In this document: piece after piece, positions 1 to 11,024 of the stretch
Layout of the letters: each line of letters begins with the position of its first letter
Numbering within the stretch: the first letter of the stretch is position 1
Assembly (NCBI GenBank): GCA_963576565.1
Contig: OY755042.1
Span: forward strand, 7,898,372 to 7,962,371
Length of the DNA stretch: 64,000 nucleotides
Direction of reading: 5' to 3'
Source of the DNA: Aspidapion aeneum
Lineage: Eukaryota; Arthropoda; Insecta; Coleoptera; Brentidae
Position numbers and translations under genes: made by a program
The notes under the pieces: generated by a model
Databases searched by the model: none
The model's input: the letters and a program-made list of their open reading frames with translations, nothing else
What the model was told of the DNA's origin: nothing

Positions 1-149
1 GACTGCTGCTTCACACTACCAGATTAACATCGTTGGTCTCAACGAAGATCACTAGAATAACTTTGCCTGAGTGAAAAATGACGGCTCGCCTTTCTAATAG
101 CCAACAATACTCTCGTTACAGACTCCTTATGCAAAACTTTAGCTTTAAA

Positions 150-300
150 ATGAATAAAGACGATGGTAGTCCGAAGTTTTGTTTCTATTCAATCATTGTC
201 TGGGAGTTTCATACAAAGGACCCCTACAATGTTACGAAATTTCAACTTTTTCAAAAATAAGGCCTTAACAAAATAGATTTTGCCGCAACAAATTAGAGCT
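150..300. repeat. diverged dispersed repeat, shared with 17968-18060
   Basis: This stretch resembles 17968-18060 base for base with moderate divergence. Both contain an AATAAAGACRATGG-like start, a TTCTAYTYAATCATTGTCT core and an AT-rich tail ending near CAAAATA. The second copy follows a Penelope-like hairpin, so this may be the 3' region of that element. A 60-residue reading frame across it has no recognisable domain and is not called as a gene. Confidence 0.4.
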
Positions 301-330
301 AGACGAGCAACAAAGTCTAGTTTTTGTTTC

Positions 331-385
331 ATCTCGATAGCTCAGTGGTTTCCTTTATGATGGGCGCGCCCGCCTGGGGGACGCA
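331..385 (+). repeat. possible tRNA-like SINE head
   Basis: Bases 338-348 read TAGCTCAGTGG, a perfect match to the tRNA/RNA polymerase III A box, and they sit in a tRNA-like 5' context. I see no convincing B box in the following 60 bases, so this could be a degenerate SINE head, a tRNA relic or chance. Confidence 0.3.
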
Positions 386-958
386 GACCAATATTAAGGG
401 ACGCGCGGGAGTCCTGATGTAATTTAAATTTTAAAATTACAAAATGTTATATTTGACAAATGCAAATAAAAATAAGAATATTAACAATCCGGCAACAACG
501 CCTTCTACGCCAAAGGATTCTCAGTTTTTAACATGTGATCAGCCATATACTGTTTTGTCTCCCGTTTAATTATTAAAAAATCAGTTTAGGTATAGTTTTA
601 CCATTGACCTGTCTTATAAACATTGGTTTTACCAAGGAGGATTATATTTACTATCTTTCCCAGGTAGCAAGGGGTCATCAAATGACGTCTTTTTGTCGTC
701 GAAAAGTGGTCATTTGGATGACCAGCAGGTCATCTACCAAAAAATGTTGTCTTTAAGGCGTCAGGTACTTTCGTAGTGTAGTTTTTGACGTCTGAAAACG
801 TCATATATTGTTCACTACCCACACTGCACACTTTGTCCAAGGGACATACACTCATACTTACATAGATGGTGCCCCAGGCAGTATTTGACCGGATTTATAC
901 GGAATGTGGGGGTACGTATGTAAAATAAATTAAATATTAAATCAAGACAAACTTCGAG

Positions 959-1635
959 ACAAGAGGCTAGCGCTACCAAGTCCACTTCCAATCCCTGGCT
1001 TCGCATGCGTAGATCTACCAATATTATTTACCTCATGTATTAGAATCGATGTACAGGGTGATTTTCACTTGAATGATTCTAACCACATGAAAATAGAAAG
1101 TTTCAAAAACCTAACCTAACGAAACCTAATCAGATCTAACCGAACCGAACCAAAGCAAACTAAACCAATATTTTTTTTCAAAAAAAAAAATTCCTGACTT
1201 CCTACCTGGGATGCTAGAGGATGTGAATCCGAACCGGACCGTACCGAACCGAACCTATCCAAACCTAACCCTACCCAACTAAACCTAATTAGCAGTACGT
1301 GTTGTAGTTTAGTTTGGTTAGGTTAGGTTTGGTTCAGTTTAGTTAGGTTCGGTTTGGTTCCGTTCGGATTCACATCCTCTAGGATCCCGGGCAGGAAGTC
1401 AGGAAAGTTTTTTTTTTGAAAAAAATTATTGGTTCAGTTTCCTTCGGTTCGGTTAGATTTGATTAGGTTTTGTTAGGTTAGGTTTTTGAAACTTTCTATT
1501 TTCATGTGGTTAGAATCATTCAAGTGAAAATCACACTGTATGCATCTATTCTAAGACATGAGGTAAATAATATTGGTAGATCTGCGCTTGCGAAGCCAGG
1601 GATTGAAAGTGGACTTGGTAGCGCTAGCGTCTTGT
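959..1635. mobile_element. foldback MITE, Mutator-like, copy 1
   Basis: A 677-bp element whose two halves are near-complete reverse complements. The left end begins ACAAGAGGCTAGCGCTACC and the right end is its reverse complement with one change. The flanks are an exact 9-bp duplication, AACTTCGAG, at 950-958 and 1636-1644. Long inverted arms and a 9-bp duplication are typical of Mutator-like (MULE) MITEs. The arms carry AACCTAACC/GGTTAGGTT-rich sequence around a centre near 1300. There is no coding capacity; an apparent minus-strand frame here is a by-product of the repeat. Confidence 0.85.
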
Positions 1636-1765
1636 AACTTCGAGGCTTCTTTCGCTTCAAGGTGTAGAGGTGTAAGTCTAGGTATAGGTATATTTTGATC
1701 TGTACCTCACAGACGAACCCGCTGAACCTGTTCCAGTACTTCCAGGTCACAGAAGAGTCACCTTC

Positions 1766-2557
1766 ACAAGACGCTAGCGCTACCAAGTCCACTTTCATTC
1801 CCTGACTTCGCATGCGCAGATCTACCAATATTATTTACCTCATGTATTAGAATAGATGAATACAGGGTGATTTTCACTTGAATGATTCTAACCACATGAA
1901 AATAGAAACTTTCAAAAACCTAACCTAACAAAACCTAATCAAATCTAACCGAACCGAACCAAAGCAAACTGAACGAATAATTTTTTTCAAAAAAAAACTT
2001 TCTTGACTTCCTGCCCGGGATCCTAGAGGAGGTGAATCCGAACCGAACCTAACTAAACTGAACCAAACCTAACCTAACCAAACTAAACTACAACACGTAC
2101 TGCTAATTAGGTTTAGTTGGGTAGGGTTACAGTTCATATCATTTTTTTTTAGATAACTTTTGACAACTTTTTTTGTTGGCCTATGTTATTTGTTATGGTA
2201 AACACCTGAAAACTGTCAAAAAGTTATCTCAAAAATTATGAAATGGAGTATAGGTTTGGATAGGTTCGGTTCGGTACGGTCCGGTTCGGATTCACATCCT
2301 CTAGGATCCCGGGTAGGAAGTCAGGAGTTTTTTTTTGAAAAAAAATATTGGTTTAGTTTGCTTTGGTTCGGGTCGGTTAGATCTGATTAGGTTTCGTTAG
2401 GTTAGGTTTTTGAAACTTTCTATTTTCATGTGGTTAGAATCATTCAAGTGAAAATCACCCTGTACATCTATTCTAATACATGAGGTAAATAATATTGGTA
2501 GATCTACGCATGCGAAGTCAGGGATTGGAAGTGGACTTGGTAGGGCTAGCGTCTTGT
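1766..2557. mobile_element. foldback MITE, Mutator-like, copy 2
   Basis: A second member of the family at 959-1635, in opposite orientation. The ends are ACAAGACGCTAGCGCTACC and its reverse complement with one change. The flanks GTCACCTTC (1757-1765) and GTCACCTGC (2558-2566) form a 9-bp target duplication with one mismatch. It is about 115 bp longer than copy 1 because of a further insertion at about 2131-2252. Confidence 0.85.
2131..2252. mobile_element. small inverted-repeat insertion inside the foldback MITE
   Basis: Copy 1 reads straight through the point where copy 2 carries about 122 extra bases, between GGGTAGGGTT and AGGTTTGGATAGG. The extra segment has its own inverted arms (AGATAACTTTTGACA near 2151 and TGTCAAAAAGTTATCT near 2216). 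It looks like a tiny MITE nested two levels inside other elements. Exact ends cannot be fixed from one copy. Confidence 0.6.
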
Positions 2558-3149
2558 GTCACCTGCTGTGTCTAAGTCATAGAGAAATTAATAAAGTCTA
2601 AGTTTCCTTCAGTCATCGAAGAAATAATATGTTCTCTGCTTCAGTGTACTTAACTGCAGGGAATATTTCATATATTCAGACGAGTTAAAAAAAAGTCATA
2701 AATAGGTTTGTGTCTGTGTGTGTGTCTAATGTTCTGATTTGGTCCCAAATACGTCATATTGCTGACGTCTTTAAAACGTCTAAAAATGACGTCATTTTGG
2801 GTGTGTCTTTTGAACGTCATTTAAAGGTCATTTACACGTCAGAATAGAGACGTCAATGGTCATTAAAAATGACCTGTTTTTGACGTTTAAAAAACGTGAC
2901 CTTGCTACCTGGGTTGCTTTTACGTTGATATTTATTTACTTTTACTTTATTCTACACATATACGTAATATTCCAATACTTCCTGTTACCTATTGACACAA
3001 TGGTTGGCGTTTGGTGCAGACATTCAGAAATAAAGATACGAAAAATGCACAGATACCAAATTTACATAGATAGAGTTTTTGTCAACTGTACGCCGATGAT
3101 TTGACGTAACGAATACAAGAATAAAATAATATTCATGCGTAAAAGTATA

Positions 3150-3425
3150 ACCAATCAGGACATTTTATCTTAAGGACCGCACAATGGATAGACTTATACC
3201 CATTGATATTGCTATTTCAAATATGTTTGCATTCTGCATCGTAAGGTACCGTAAGTATTGCAATAATACGTACTATATGGAAATAATATGCATATGTCTT
3301 TGAAAGCAACCAATCAGGTCTTTTTTGCTTAAGGACCCCAAGGCCCTCATGTTTGCATCATGAAGAGGCAGTTACCGTGGGTATTGGAATATTATGTATA
3401 TGATTTTATATAATAAAATTTTCTT
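3150..3425. repeat. dispersed repeat, inverted copy at 37455-37690
   Basis: The sequence from CCAATCAGGACATTTTATC to the AATATTATGTATATG region is matched in reverse complement at 37455-37690, including AACCAATCAGGTC/GACCTGATTGGTT and the TACCGTAAGTATTGC/GCAATACCTACAGTA blocks. There is no coding potential. It is an unclassified dispersed element and the ends are not defined. Confidence 0.6.
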
Positions 3426-4230
3426 TTAAACGCTCTGTAACAGTATAATTAAGATTTCGTCGCGTTCGTAAAATTAAAAAATTACAAAATAATTAAATTT
3501 TGTTACGAGTTTTACCCAATTTTCTGAGAAACTAAGCTTAATTTAAAAATATGTAATACACCTTATTTTGTTTTTGTTTTTTGTTGTTGCTGTTAGACAG
3601 TCTAATTCCTTTTTCAGTTTTTACATGTTTACCCGAAACCAAGGTCATCATCAAAAAATATAATTTTAAAATAGCCGTAGATAATTTTTATTTTTTTTCC
3701 CTCATTTGATAACCGTGACTCTTTCGCCGACACTAAGGCCGCCATTTCGGAACGCCTAATTTCACGGGTCATCGGCCACCTTTGGAACCCCAGACCGGGT
3801 ATTTTGTTTATCCGGTCTTTTTGTCCCTTAGAATGGCCTACCGACTGAAGGAGTGTGTAACAAAAGTCCGCCTTCACGAGATATCCGACCTCATCCGGCC
3901 TGGTTACCGGCGTGAATGAAGGGGTAGGACAATATTACATTTTACACTCCCCAGGAATCCTACAAATGTCTGCCGCACCCGACCTCGGCAACCGACGGGG
4001 ATCGAACCCGCTATTGTAGCAAGCGAGATTCCTTAACTCACTCGTGTTCAATGCGCGAACGCACTGCGCCACCACGGCTACAGCCGTATATAATAAAATT
4101 TCAATTTAAACTCTGTATAATAGGGTTAAAGTTACTTTATAATTACCGCTCCAGTGGTGTCCAGCAAAAAATCGATTCTGTTACATGTTTTATTCAATTC
4201 TCTTAAAAACTAAGTTTATTAAGGCAAAAT
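3406..4230. repeat. satellite-like monomers split by a SINE
   Basis: Bases 3406-3560 and 4085-4230 are diverged copies of one unit, each with TATATAATAAAATTT, TTTAAACnCTCTGTA and a TTCTnnnAAACTAAG end. The right one also has CGCTCCAGTGGTGTCC. The same unit recurs as tandem ~180-bp monomers at 14690-17010 and singly at 44815-44945. The SINE at 3630-4084 lies between the two copies. Confidence 0.5.
3630..4084 (-). mobile_element. tRNA-derived SINE
   Basis: On the minus strand a tRNA-like head carries an A box (GGTGGCGCAGTGCG, plus coordinates 4061-4073) and a B box (GGGTTCGATCCCC, 3997-4009) about 60 bases apart. These are the internal RNA polymerase III promoters of tRNA-derived SINEs. About 350 bases of non-tRNA body follow, to near 3630. 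No reading frame is meaningful here. The head is too diverged and extended to be a functional tRNA gene. Confidence 0.75.
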
Positions 4231-5507
4231 GTTCTTTGGCCGAAACCCGAGAGCTTTCTCAGATTTTTAACCTTGACTATTAGTGAGACTACTTTAAAAA
4301 ATCTTGACCAATAAAATCAATGGGCTTGGCAGATTTGGACCAATAGGGATTTAATTACAGCGATAATTTGCACTAGTGCTCATTAAAATTGACCTAATTT
4401 TTCAACTTTTTGTAATTTTTTTTATTTTTCGCTGATGGTTTATGTAGCGCATTGTTTACCGTGACTTAACAAAACATCTTAGTAAAACATATTCCAAGTC
4501 CCCTGCATAGCAAACTATGATAATTTTTGATAATGATAATATTACCTATAAATAAGTGATAATTGAATCCGTGTAATTGTACAGTAGAGCGGTCATTCCA
4601 CGTTCCTATTAAATTTTTTGCCTACTCGCGTGCGGTAAAGTAATTACTTTACCGCATGCGCACCACTTAGAAACCTTAGCAACGCGTCAACAAAACAGCT
4701 TCAATAGATAGTTTAAGGTGTGCTACGTATTTTTACGTAAGCATGAGATTTGACAGTTACGCAAGCGCACTTCGTCACACCATCATCAAGGTCACGTTAG
4801 GAGCTTACGTATTTACGTTAGCTTACGGCAGTCTGCGGGCACCTTAACGTTACCAAAGAATAGAATTGGTTGATTGACCGATCGAAAAATGAGGCCTAGA
4901 CGATAATTTCCGCTTCCAGTACACACGATTCTTTGCAAATATATTCCTACTGTGGTTGAAGAGACAAAAAACAAAATTGTAACATCAAAAAAACACAGTG
5001 CCGAATTCCATATTCTCTGCTATTAGTAAACTTGTTATGGTAACATAAAAACATTCAACTTAAACTCAAATTTGGAACAAAACGTAGAGCGCTTAACGTG
5101 CAGTTATTACAATCAATTTTTTGAAAAAAAAGTACTTAGTGGTAAAATATTATAACTAACACATTCGGAAAGTGTCTCTACCGCCCTTGACGGCTTGACC
5201 GGCATTATTATGACGTTTTAACAACACACACAAAGTAAAGAACTTTTTAATCGAAATGCGTTATTTTGGGGATATTTCAGAACGAGAAATCGCCGAAAAT
5301 GTATCTAAAACTACACCACTAACCTGGAGGCAGTTTATATCTTTTTGTGCTGAAAAAAGTACATATTTAATAAAGAGACGTCAGTTGAATTTGTATTCGA
5401 TAAATATTCTTCATAAATACCCCTTGTGCTTAAAAATTAACCAGATAATTTTCATTCAAGCTTGTTGCCTAATTTATTCCAGCTGTTTAAAAAAACTTTG
5501 TTTTTAG
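4231..5507. other. no gene recognised; ENOSF1 intron
   Basis: AT-rich sequence directly before the ENOSF1 exon. The only notable structure is a perfect 26-bp palindrome at 4631-4656 (TGCGGTAAAGTAA plus its complement). An 83-codon frame at 5256-5507 has no recognisable domain and runs into the splice acceptor, so I read it as chance. Confidence 0.5.
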
Positions 5508-5814
5508 ATGGTAGACGCCAACCAAGTATGGGAAGTCCAAGAAGCGATCGACTGGATGTCCCAACTCGCCCAATTTAAACCACTCTGGATCGAAGAGCCA
5601 ACTAGTCCCGACGACGTATTGGGACACGCACAAATCGCTAAAGCGTTGAAACCTCTGGGCATCTCAGTTGCCACTGGTGAAATGTGTATGAACCGGGTGA
5701 TGTTCAAGCAGTTCATGCAAGCAGAGGCTTTGGAATACTGCCAAATTGACAGTGCTAGAATCGGCGGTGTCAATGAAATTATAAGTGTTTATTTGATGGC
5801 TAAAAAGTTGGGAG
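5508..5814 (+). CDS. ENOSF1: ENOSF1 (L-fuconate dehydratase-like), internal exon
   Basis: This exon encodes about 102 residues of a mitochondrial enolase-superfamily protein. ENOSF1-type enzymes dehydrate L-fuconate using Mg2+. The segment lies in the C-terminal barrel and shows the metal-ligand motifs [10 protein letters not shown] and ISVATGEMC, then [11 protein letters not shown]. It starts after a TTTTTAG acceptor with VDANQVW, aligning with the VDANQ/MDANQ strand of the family, and ends at a GTAAGT donor (5815) in phase 1. The first half of the protein (about 240 residues in the family) must lie upstream of the window. The next exon, 13.5 kb downstream, completes the split codon correctly. 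Identification comes from recall of the family and is strong; the exact enzymatic substrate in this species is inferred. Confidence 0.93.
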
Positions 5815-5879
5815 GTAAGTTTGTGAGCCTACACAAAGTTTAAATGATTCCATGTCATTTAGTATATTAATCTCTATTT

Positions 5880-5882
<3 letters not shown>

Positions 5883-5930
<48 letters not shown>
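5883..5930. repeat. (TA)n microsatellite, LINE 3' tail
   Basis: A pure TA run directly abuts the 3' end of the minus-strand LINE that starts at 5931. The second copy of the same LINE (63166 onward) also ends on a short TA run, so the repeat is probably the retrotransposon's own simple-sequence tail, later expanded. Confidence 0.75.
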
Positions 5931-5934
<4 letters not shown>

Positions 5935-6577
5935 TTCACAACGTTCTACGTCTTGCGATACCCAATCTCCACTCGTTTCTGTTTGCCCATAATTCATCAT
6001 CTAGGCCTCTTATTCTTATTTCACTGTCTATTCCTTCTCTCCAGCTTCTCCTTGGCCGTCCTCGTTTTCTTCGGCCAGTTGGTTTCCATTGTAGTATTTG
6101 TTTAGGTAGTCTTTCATCATTCATTCTTTGTACATGTCCGTACCACACCAGTTGTTTCGTTCTTATATCATCCACTCAAGTACGTTCACCCACTGTCATA
6201 ATTTCTCTTATTCTTTGATTTGTAACTCTTTCTCTTTTTGATTTCCCTGCTGCTTTTCTCCAATAGTCCATCTCCGTAGCGGAAAGCATTTTTTCTGTTC
6301 TATCCTTGATTGGCCATACTTCTGAGCCGTATGTAATAATACTTTTTACAATGGTGTTATATATAAGCTTTTTGTTATGTTTTGATATACTTTGGTCCCA
6401 AATTATTCCATTTAATAAAGTTATTGCTTTTCTTCCTTGTACGTTTCGATCTTTTATAGCTTTGTCTAGTGTTCCGTCAGCTGTAATTTTTAGACCTAAG
6501 TATTTATACTCATCACAGGACTGAATTCGCTGCCCGATATTTAAGATTAAATCCTGTTTCATTCCACCGATACACTG
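5931..6577 (-). pseudogene. non-LTR retrotransposon, C-terminal part of reverse transcriptase
   Basis: Minus-strand coding sequence for the C-terminal end of a LINE reverse transcriptase, with thumb-like sequence, YGSEVWPIKDR and the family hallmark WYGHVQRMNDERLPKQ, then GRRKRGRPRRSW. A nonsense codon at about 6175 splits it. The copy at 63170-63748 reads through at the same place. It continues beyond a 7.3-kb BEL insertion at 13847-14145. I place it in a broad RTE-like group; the exact clade is not certain. Confidence 0.85.
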
Positions 6578-6840
6578 TGTTCTGTTTCTGTGCGTTTATT
6601 ATACTCTGTTACCCTTCTCTGGTACGTGACTAAACAAAGGGAAAGGTTCCTTTGAACCCGCTCGAAAGCTGGCCGTCCCTATATACTTTTGAAATCAGGT
6701 AGTTTTTAGGCAGTTAGGCTTTAGCCCCTATCTCGTAAACATCGTGTATTATAATCGCTGTAAATTGAGTTTATTACTACGTAAATATAAAACCTATGGA
6801 AATTTAAAATACAGTCCTTTTATTACGTGCAAACGGCACA
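6578..6840 (+). repeat. 5' LTR of the BEL/Pao element
   Basis: A 263-bp LTR with TG...CA ends. It contains a TATATAC-like sequence near 6690 and is followed by a short T run and then TGGTCCTAACGAGCG, a plausible primer-binding site. The tRNA is not identified. Confidence 0.95.
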
Positions 6841-7496
6841 TTTTTTTTGGTCCTAACGAGCGAATATTATTTAAAACTCGGGCGATTTATACACGATAAC
6901 AAGGGCAAATACAAAAATAAACCGTAAGATCGAAAACGAACATTCAAACAGCAAACTCATCCGAAAACACATTAATCGAATATCAGTGAAAATATCGAAC
7001 AAGCATATTGAGCACATAAAAATTATACGAAAAATCGGGCAAAAATCATCAAAAATATACAGAGTCAAACAAATATTATGAAAGAACATACAGTGCAAGA
7101 AAAAATCAAACAAAAGCAAACGAGAACATTAGAAGCATTGACAAGGATTAGTGAAGTTATTAATTTGTGATTTATACAAATTGCAAATCTATCAAAGTGA
7201 CTTACATAAAAATCGAAAAATCGTAAAAAGACATCGTTTACGGCGGAAAATCGAGAGTGCCAAATTACAGCAGTGCGATTTCGATGCGTAATTAAATGTA
7301 CAGTAAAGTAGACTAAAACTTGGTGACTAGACAGTTTCATACAGCACATTGGTTTATGGTTAAATGGATGGACATTTATTTGTTGCAGCACTATTGTCAG
7401 CTAAGTCATAGTCTTAAGTTTCCATTTTCCAACTTTTGCTTCATCTGCGTTAATAAATTTTGATTTTTTTTAATAAGTATATTTTATTTGATCAAA
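6841..7496 (+). other. BEL/Pao 5' leader
   Basis: Untranslated leader between the 5' LTR and the gag start. It is A-rich on the plus strand. Minus-strand frames over it have low-complexity composition and are not called. Confidence 0.6.
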
Positions 7497-10400
7497 ATGC
7501 CTAATAAAAAAACAAAAGCAAAATCACCCGCAAAAAAACAGACCTTACAGTATGCCCCAGAAGACGTTGTTGATGAACCCGATATTGATGAGTTATTATT
7601 GCGTAGACGGCAACTTACAAGCCAATTTGATCGATTCGAGAAAGTACTCGCGGATGCAGATGAAACAAAGGTCACAGAAATAAAAATTCGTAGCTTAAAA
7701 TTGTCAACGGTTTTCTCAGAATTCGAAAATATTCAATCGACTATTGAAGCTATAGATGAAGAATACATACCTGACAGGGAAACGAGAGAAAATCAATATT
7801 TCTCATTAGTAGCACGTGCCGAAAATTTCATAGCACAATATACGAAACCAAGTACTGAAGCAAACAAAAATAGCGCGTCGAACTCATCATCATGTGAACA
7901 TACATGTAAAAATTCATGCAATCACGATTCATTCCCCGATTTAGGTTTAGATCTACAAGGGTTACCGATTCCAAAGTTTGATGGCAAATACGAAAGTTGG
8001 ACTTCTTGGTTTGAGATGTTTACTAGCATGGTAGATGAAAATCCCAAATATCCAACTATAAAAAAGTTTTTCTATTTACGATCTGCTCTTCAAGGCGAAG
8101 CCAAGGAGGTTCTTAGCGCGTTATCAACTACTGAAAATAATTATAGAACAGCACTACAGTTGCTAAAAGAACGATTTGAAAATAAGCGGATTCTAATACA
8201 TAATCATATAAAAAACATAGTTGAGTATCCAAACTTATCCAAAGAGTCATGCGCATACTTACGAAAATTTATTGACACGATCACCCAAAATTATCGCGCC
8301 TTACAAAACTTAGAAGAACCTGTAGATTTTTGGGACACTATTTTAATTTACTTATTGTCAAATAAATTAGATAGCCACACAAGGAAAGAGTGGGAGGTTT
8401 TTAATAAATCTGAACGTCCAAAATACGAGAATTTCATGCAATTTTTGAAAAACAAATGTCAAATACTCGAAACACTTGAAAGTAAATTGTACTCTGAAAA
8501 AAATACTTTTAAGTACGATCAAAAAGCTCAAAACAAACCCTATTTTTCAAACACATATAAAAAATCAACACTTGCACACGTCACAACGGAAAACGAAAAT
8601 TCAAACTACATTCAAACAGAAGCAGACAGTCAGTATCAGTCAGACATCGATCAAACAGCGAACATATCACAAACAGACCCAAACATTCCACAAGCATTTT
8701 CGAACATACCACAAACATTCTCGAACATACCACAAACATTTCCGAACACACCTCAAAGGTTTTCGAACAACCCGCAAGTATTTTCAAAAAATCCTCAAAC
8801 ATTAAATCAACAGCAAACATTCGAACAGACATCTTCAATCATGCAACCTGCGAACATTCAAACATACGCAAACACTCAAAACAATTCAAACTTAATTAAT
8901 CACCAAAGAACTCCTCAAAATCAATCGAACAATTTTCAAAATCATCCAAACAATCAAATTTTTTTAAGTTGTACATATTGTAAGTCAAACAATCATTATA
9001 CCTACCGATGCATGAAACTTTTATCATTTTCTTGTCAAGATCGAATCAAGGCTCTAAAAAATTCTGGAATTTGTACTAATTGTTTGAAAATTGGTCATAT
9101 TCTAGAACAATGTCAAGGAAGAGGTTGCAAAGTGTGTAATCAAAGACATAACAGTATCCTACATGACTTTACTAACCATAATCGTGCTGAACACAGTCCG
9201 ATACCTAATTCCACCGCACATGTTCTTGCAAATCAAGAATATTCTACTGACGGTTATAGCATTTCTCCGCAGAACACTCAAACTCACTGTAGCACTGAAA
9301 TTGCATGTTCTTCACAAAAATTTGAAACTCAGCAAACTTTACTAGCAACAGCTGAAATTTTAATAATAGACCGGAAGAAAAACCCTATAAAATGTAGAGC
9401 GTTGTTAGACTCAGCAAGCATGAGTAACTATTGCTCATCCGAGTTGTTTAACAGACTAGACATCAAACCAACTTCTTTAAACATGATTATATCTGGAATA
9501 AATAATCAATCCAGCAAAATTGACACAAAATTTGATACCGAAATAATGTCCACAGATCACACCTTTTCTGAAAACTTAACGTTCTTGATAATAGATCAGG
9601 TAACTTCAAATTTGCCTCAAATTTCTTTTAATCCCAATTGTTTAAATTTACCGTCAAATATTAAACTAGCTGATCCGCAATTTTATGACAGTCAAAAGGT
9701 AGATTTATTATTGGGTGTCGAGATATTTTACAAGCTTTTGAACGCAGAGCAAATAATATTGGGCAAGCATTTACCTATTTTGCAAAATACTAAATTCGGA
9801 TTTATTTTAGCAGGCCCTTTGCAACAAAATTTTTCTTTAAAAGCTCAACAACAGCGTTCTAACTGCTGTCTATCTATCAGTTCATTACACGAAAAAGTCG
9901 AGAAATTTTGGCAAATTGAAAACATCGAAATTTCTTCAAACAAACTGACGGCGCAAGAACTCGAATGTGAAAAACATTTTAGAGAAAATACCACTCAAGA
10001 CAAAAACGGGAAATACATAGTCAGATTGCCATTCAAAGAAAATGTAGATCAACTTGGAGAATCATTTTCTATCGCGGAAAAATGCCTGTATTCTACCGAG
10101 AAACGATTAAACAAGGACACACACCTACGCTCAGAATATCATAATGTTTTAAAAGAATACGCCGAGCTAGGTCATATGACGCGAATTAATCATGAACTTG
10201 ACGAACCCAATAAAAAATGCTTCTATCTCCCCCATCACCCGGTTTGCAAGGATTCAAGTGAAACGACAAAGGTCCGTGTAGTTTTTAATGGAAGTAGTTT
10301 ATCCAGCTCAAAACTAAGTCTTAACGATGTCCTTAAAACTGGTCCTAAAGTTCAAAATGATCTTTTTGAAATTGTTTTACGAATGCGTACACATGCAATA

Positions 10401-11024
10401 GTTTTGATTGCCGATGTTGAGAAAATGTATCGTATGATTTGGGTGGACAAACAAGATAGAAAATTTCAAAGAATTTTATGGCGTTTCCATCCTAGTCAAG
10501 AAATCCAGCATTTTGAATTGAACACTGTTGTTTACGGTTTAACTCCTATTTCATTTTTAGCCACTCGCGTATTAAATGAAATAGGCCAGAAGTGTCAAAG
10601 TAATTTTCCGGATATTTCAGAAATCATAATGAATGATTTTTATATGGATGATCTTATTACTGGTTGTAAAGACGTTCAATCAGCTCTAAAACTAAAAAAT
10701 CACATTTCAGAAATCTTAAAAAAATCTGGCTTAAATTTAAGAAAATGGATGTCAAATAGTCCCGGCGTTTTAAGTCATATTTCTGACAATGAATCTTTCC
10801 AGATCAAGAGTGAAAACGAGATTAAAACCTTAGGAATTTTTTGGGATCATAATCAGGATTTACTAAGTTATATTTTTCGTTTAAAAATAAATCGTTTTCA
10901 AATTACAAAACGCACCGTTATAGCAGGAGTTGCTCAGCTTTTTGATCCGCTTGGGCTAATTAACCCCATCATAGTAACGGCAAAGTTGCTTCTCCAAAAC
11001 ATCTGGAAACTTGGCTGTGACTGA
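7497..11024 (+). CDS. BEL/Pao gag-protease-reverse transcriptase
   Basis: About 1175 codons from ATG 7497. Residues ~150-310 form the BEL-type gag (DUF1759-like; GLPIPKFDGKYESW, LQGEAKEVLSAL). Residues ~390-470 are a Gln/Pro/Phe-rich run of short NIPQTFS-like repeats. A cysteine-rich zinc-knuckle region (CTYCKSNNHY, ICTNCLKIGH, CKVCNQRH) follows at ~490-560. The aspartic protease has the LLDSAS active-site strand near residue 635. Reverse transcriptase follows from about 920, with VVFNGSS, LNDVLKTGP and catalytic YMDD near 1047. The frame closes at TGA 11022, where family members continue into RNase H. The next frame is in the same phase, so this is a single nonsense change rather than a natural gene end. 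Confidence 0.93.
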   Translation: MPNKKTKAKSPAKKQTLQYAPEDVVDEPDIDELLLRRRQLTSQFDRFEKVLADADETKVTEIKIRSLKLSTVFSEFENIQSTIEAIDEEYIPDRETRENQYFSLVARAENFIAQYTKPSTEANKNSASNSSSCEHTCKNSCNHDSFPDLGLDLQGLPIPKFDGKYESWTSWFEMFTSMVDENPKYPTIKKFFYLRSALQGEAKEVLSALSTTENNYRTALQLLKERFENKRILIHNHIKNIVEYPNLSKESCAYLRKFIDTITQNYRALQNLEEPVDFWDTILIYLLSNKLDSHTRKEWEVFNKSERPKYENFMQFLKNKCQILETLESKLYSEKNTFKYDQKAQNKPYFSNTYKKSTLAHVTTENENSNYIQTEADSQYQSDIDQTANISQTDPNIPQAFSNIPQTFSNIPQTFPNTPQRFSNNPQVFSKNPQTLNQQQTFEQTSSIMQPANIQTYANTQNNSNLINHQRTPQNQSNNFQNHPNNQIFLSCTYCKSNNHYTYRCMKLLSFSCQDRIKALKNSGICTNCLKIGHILEQCQGRGCKVCNQRHNSILHDFTNHNRAEHSPIPNSTAHVLANQEYSTDGYSISPQNTQTHCSTEIACSSQKFETQQTLLATAEILIIDRKKNPIKCRALLDSASMSNYCSSELFNRLDIKPTSLNMIISGINNQSSKIDTKFDTEIMSTDHTFSENLTFLIIDQVTSNLPQISFNPNCLNLPSNIKLADPQFYDSQKVDLLLGVEIFYKLLNAEQIILGKHLPILQNTKFGFILAGPLQQNFSLKAQQQRSNCCLSISSLHEKVEKFWQIENIEISSNKLTAQELECEKHFRENTTQDKNGKYIVRLPFKENVDQLGESFSIAEKCLYSTEKRLNKDTHLRSEYHNVLKEYAELGHMTRINHELDEPNKKCFYLPHHPVCKDSSETTKVRVVFNGSSLSSSKLSLNDVLKTGPKVQNDLFEIVLRMRTHAIVLIADVEKMYRMIWVDKQDRKFQRILWRFHPSQEIQHFELNTVVYGLTPISFLATRVLNEIGQKCQSNFPDISEIIMNDFYMDDLITGCKDVQSALKLKNHISEILKKSGLNLRKWMSNSPGVLSHISDNESFQIKSENEIKTLGIFWDHNQDLLSYIFRLKINRFQITKRTVIAGVAQLFDPLGLINPIIVTAKLLLQNIWKLGCD

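Larger units (their letters stand above)
659..2913. mobile_element. inverted-repeat DNA element with GACGTC-rich ends
   Basis: The left end reads CCCAGGTAGCAAGG and the right end is its exact reverse complement, CCTTGCTACCTGGG. Inside both ends, for about 150 bases, TGACGT/GACGTC words recur many times (GTCATCAAATGACGTC on the left, AATGACGTCATTTT on the right). No transposase reading frame is present, so the copy is non-autonomous. Most of the interior is two foldback elements inserted later (959-1635 and 1766-2557). No clear target-site duplication is visible, so the superfamily is left open. The ends at 58607 and 60948 look related. Confidence 0.7.

Noticed and set aside
815..1828. Two minus-strand frames sharing an identical N-terminus
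   Set aside because: The shared start is the repeated terminal sequence of the two foldback MITEs, not a gene family.
3990..4082. Possible tRNA gene on the minus strand
   Set aside because: A and B boxes are present but the arms do not fold as a full cloverleaf by eye, and a long SINE body follows.
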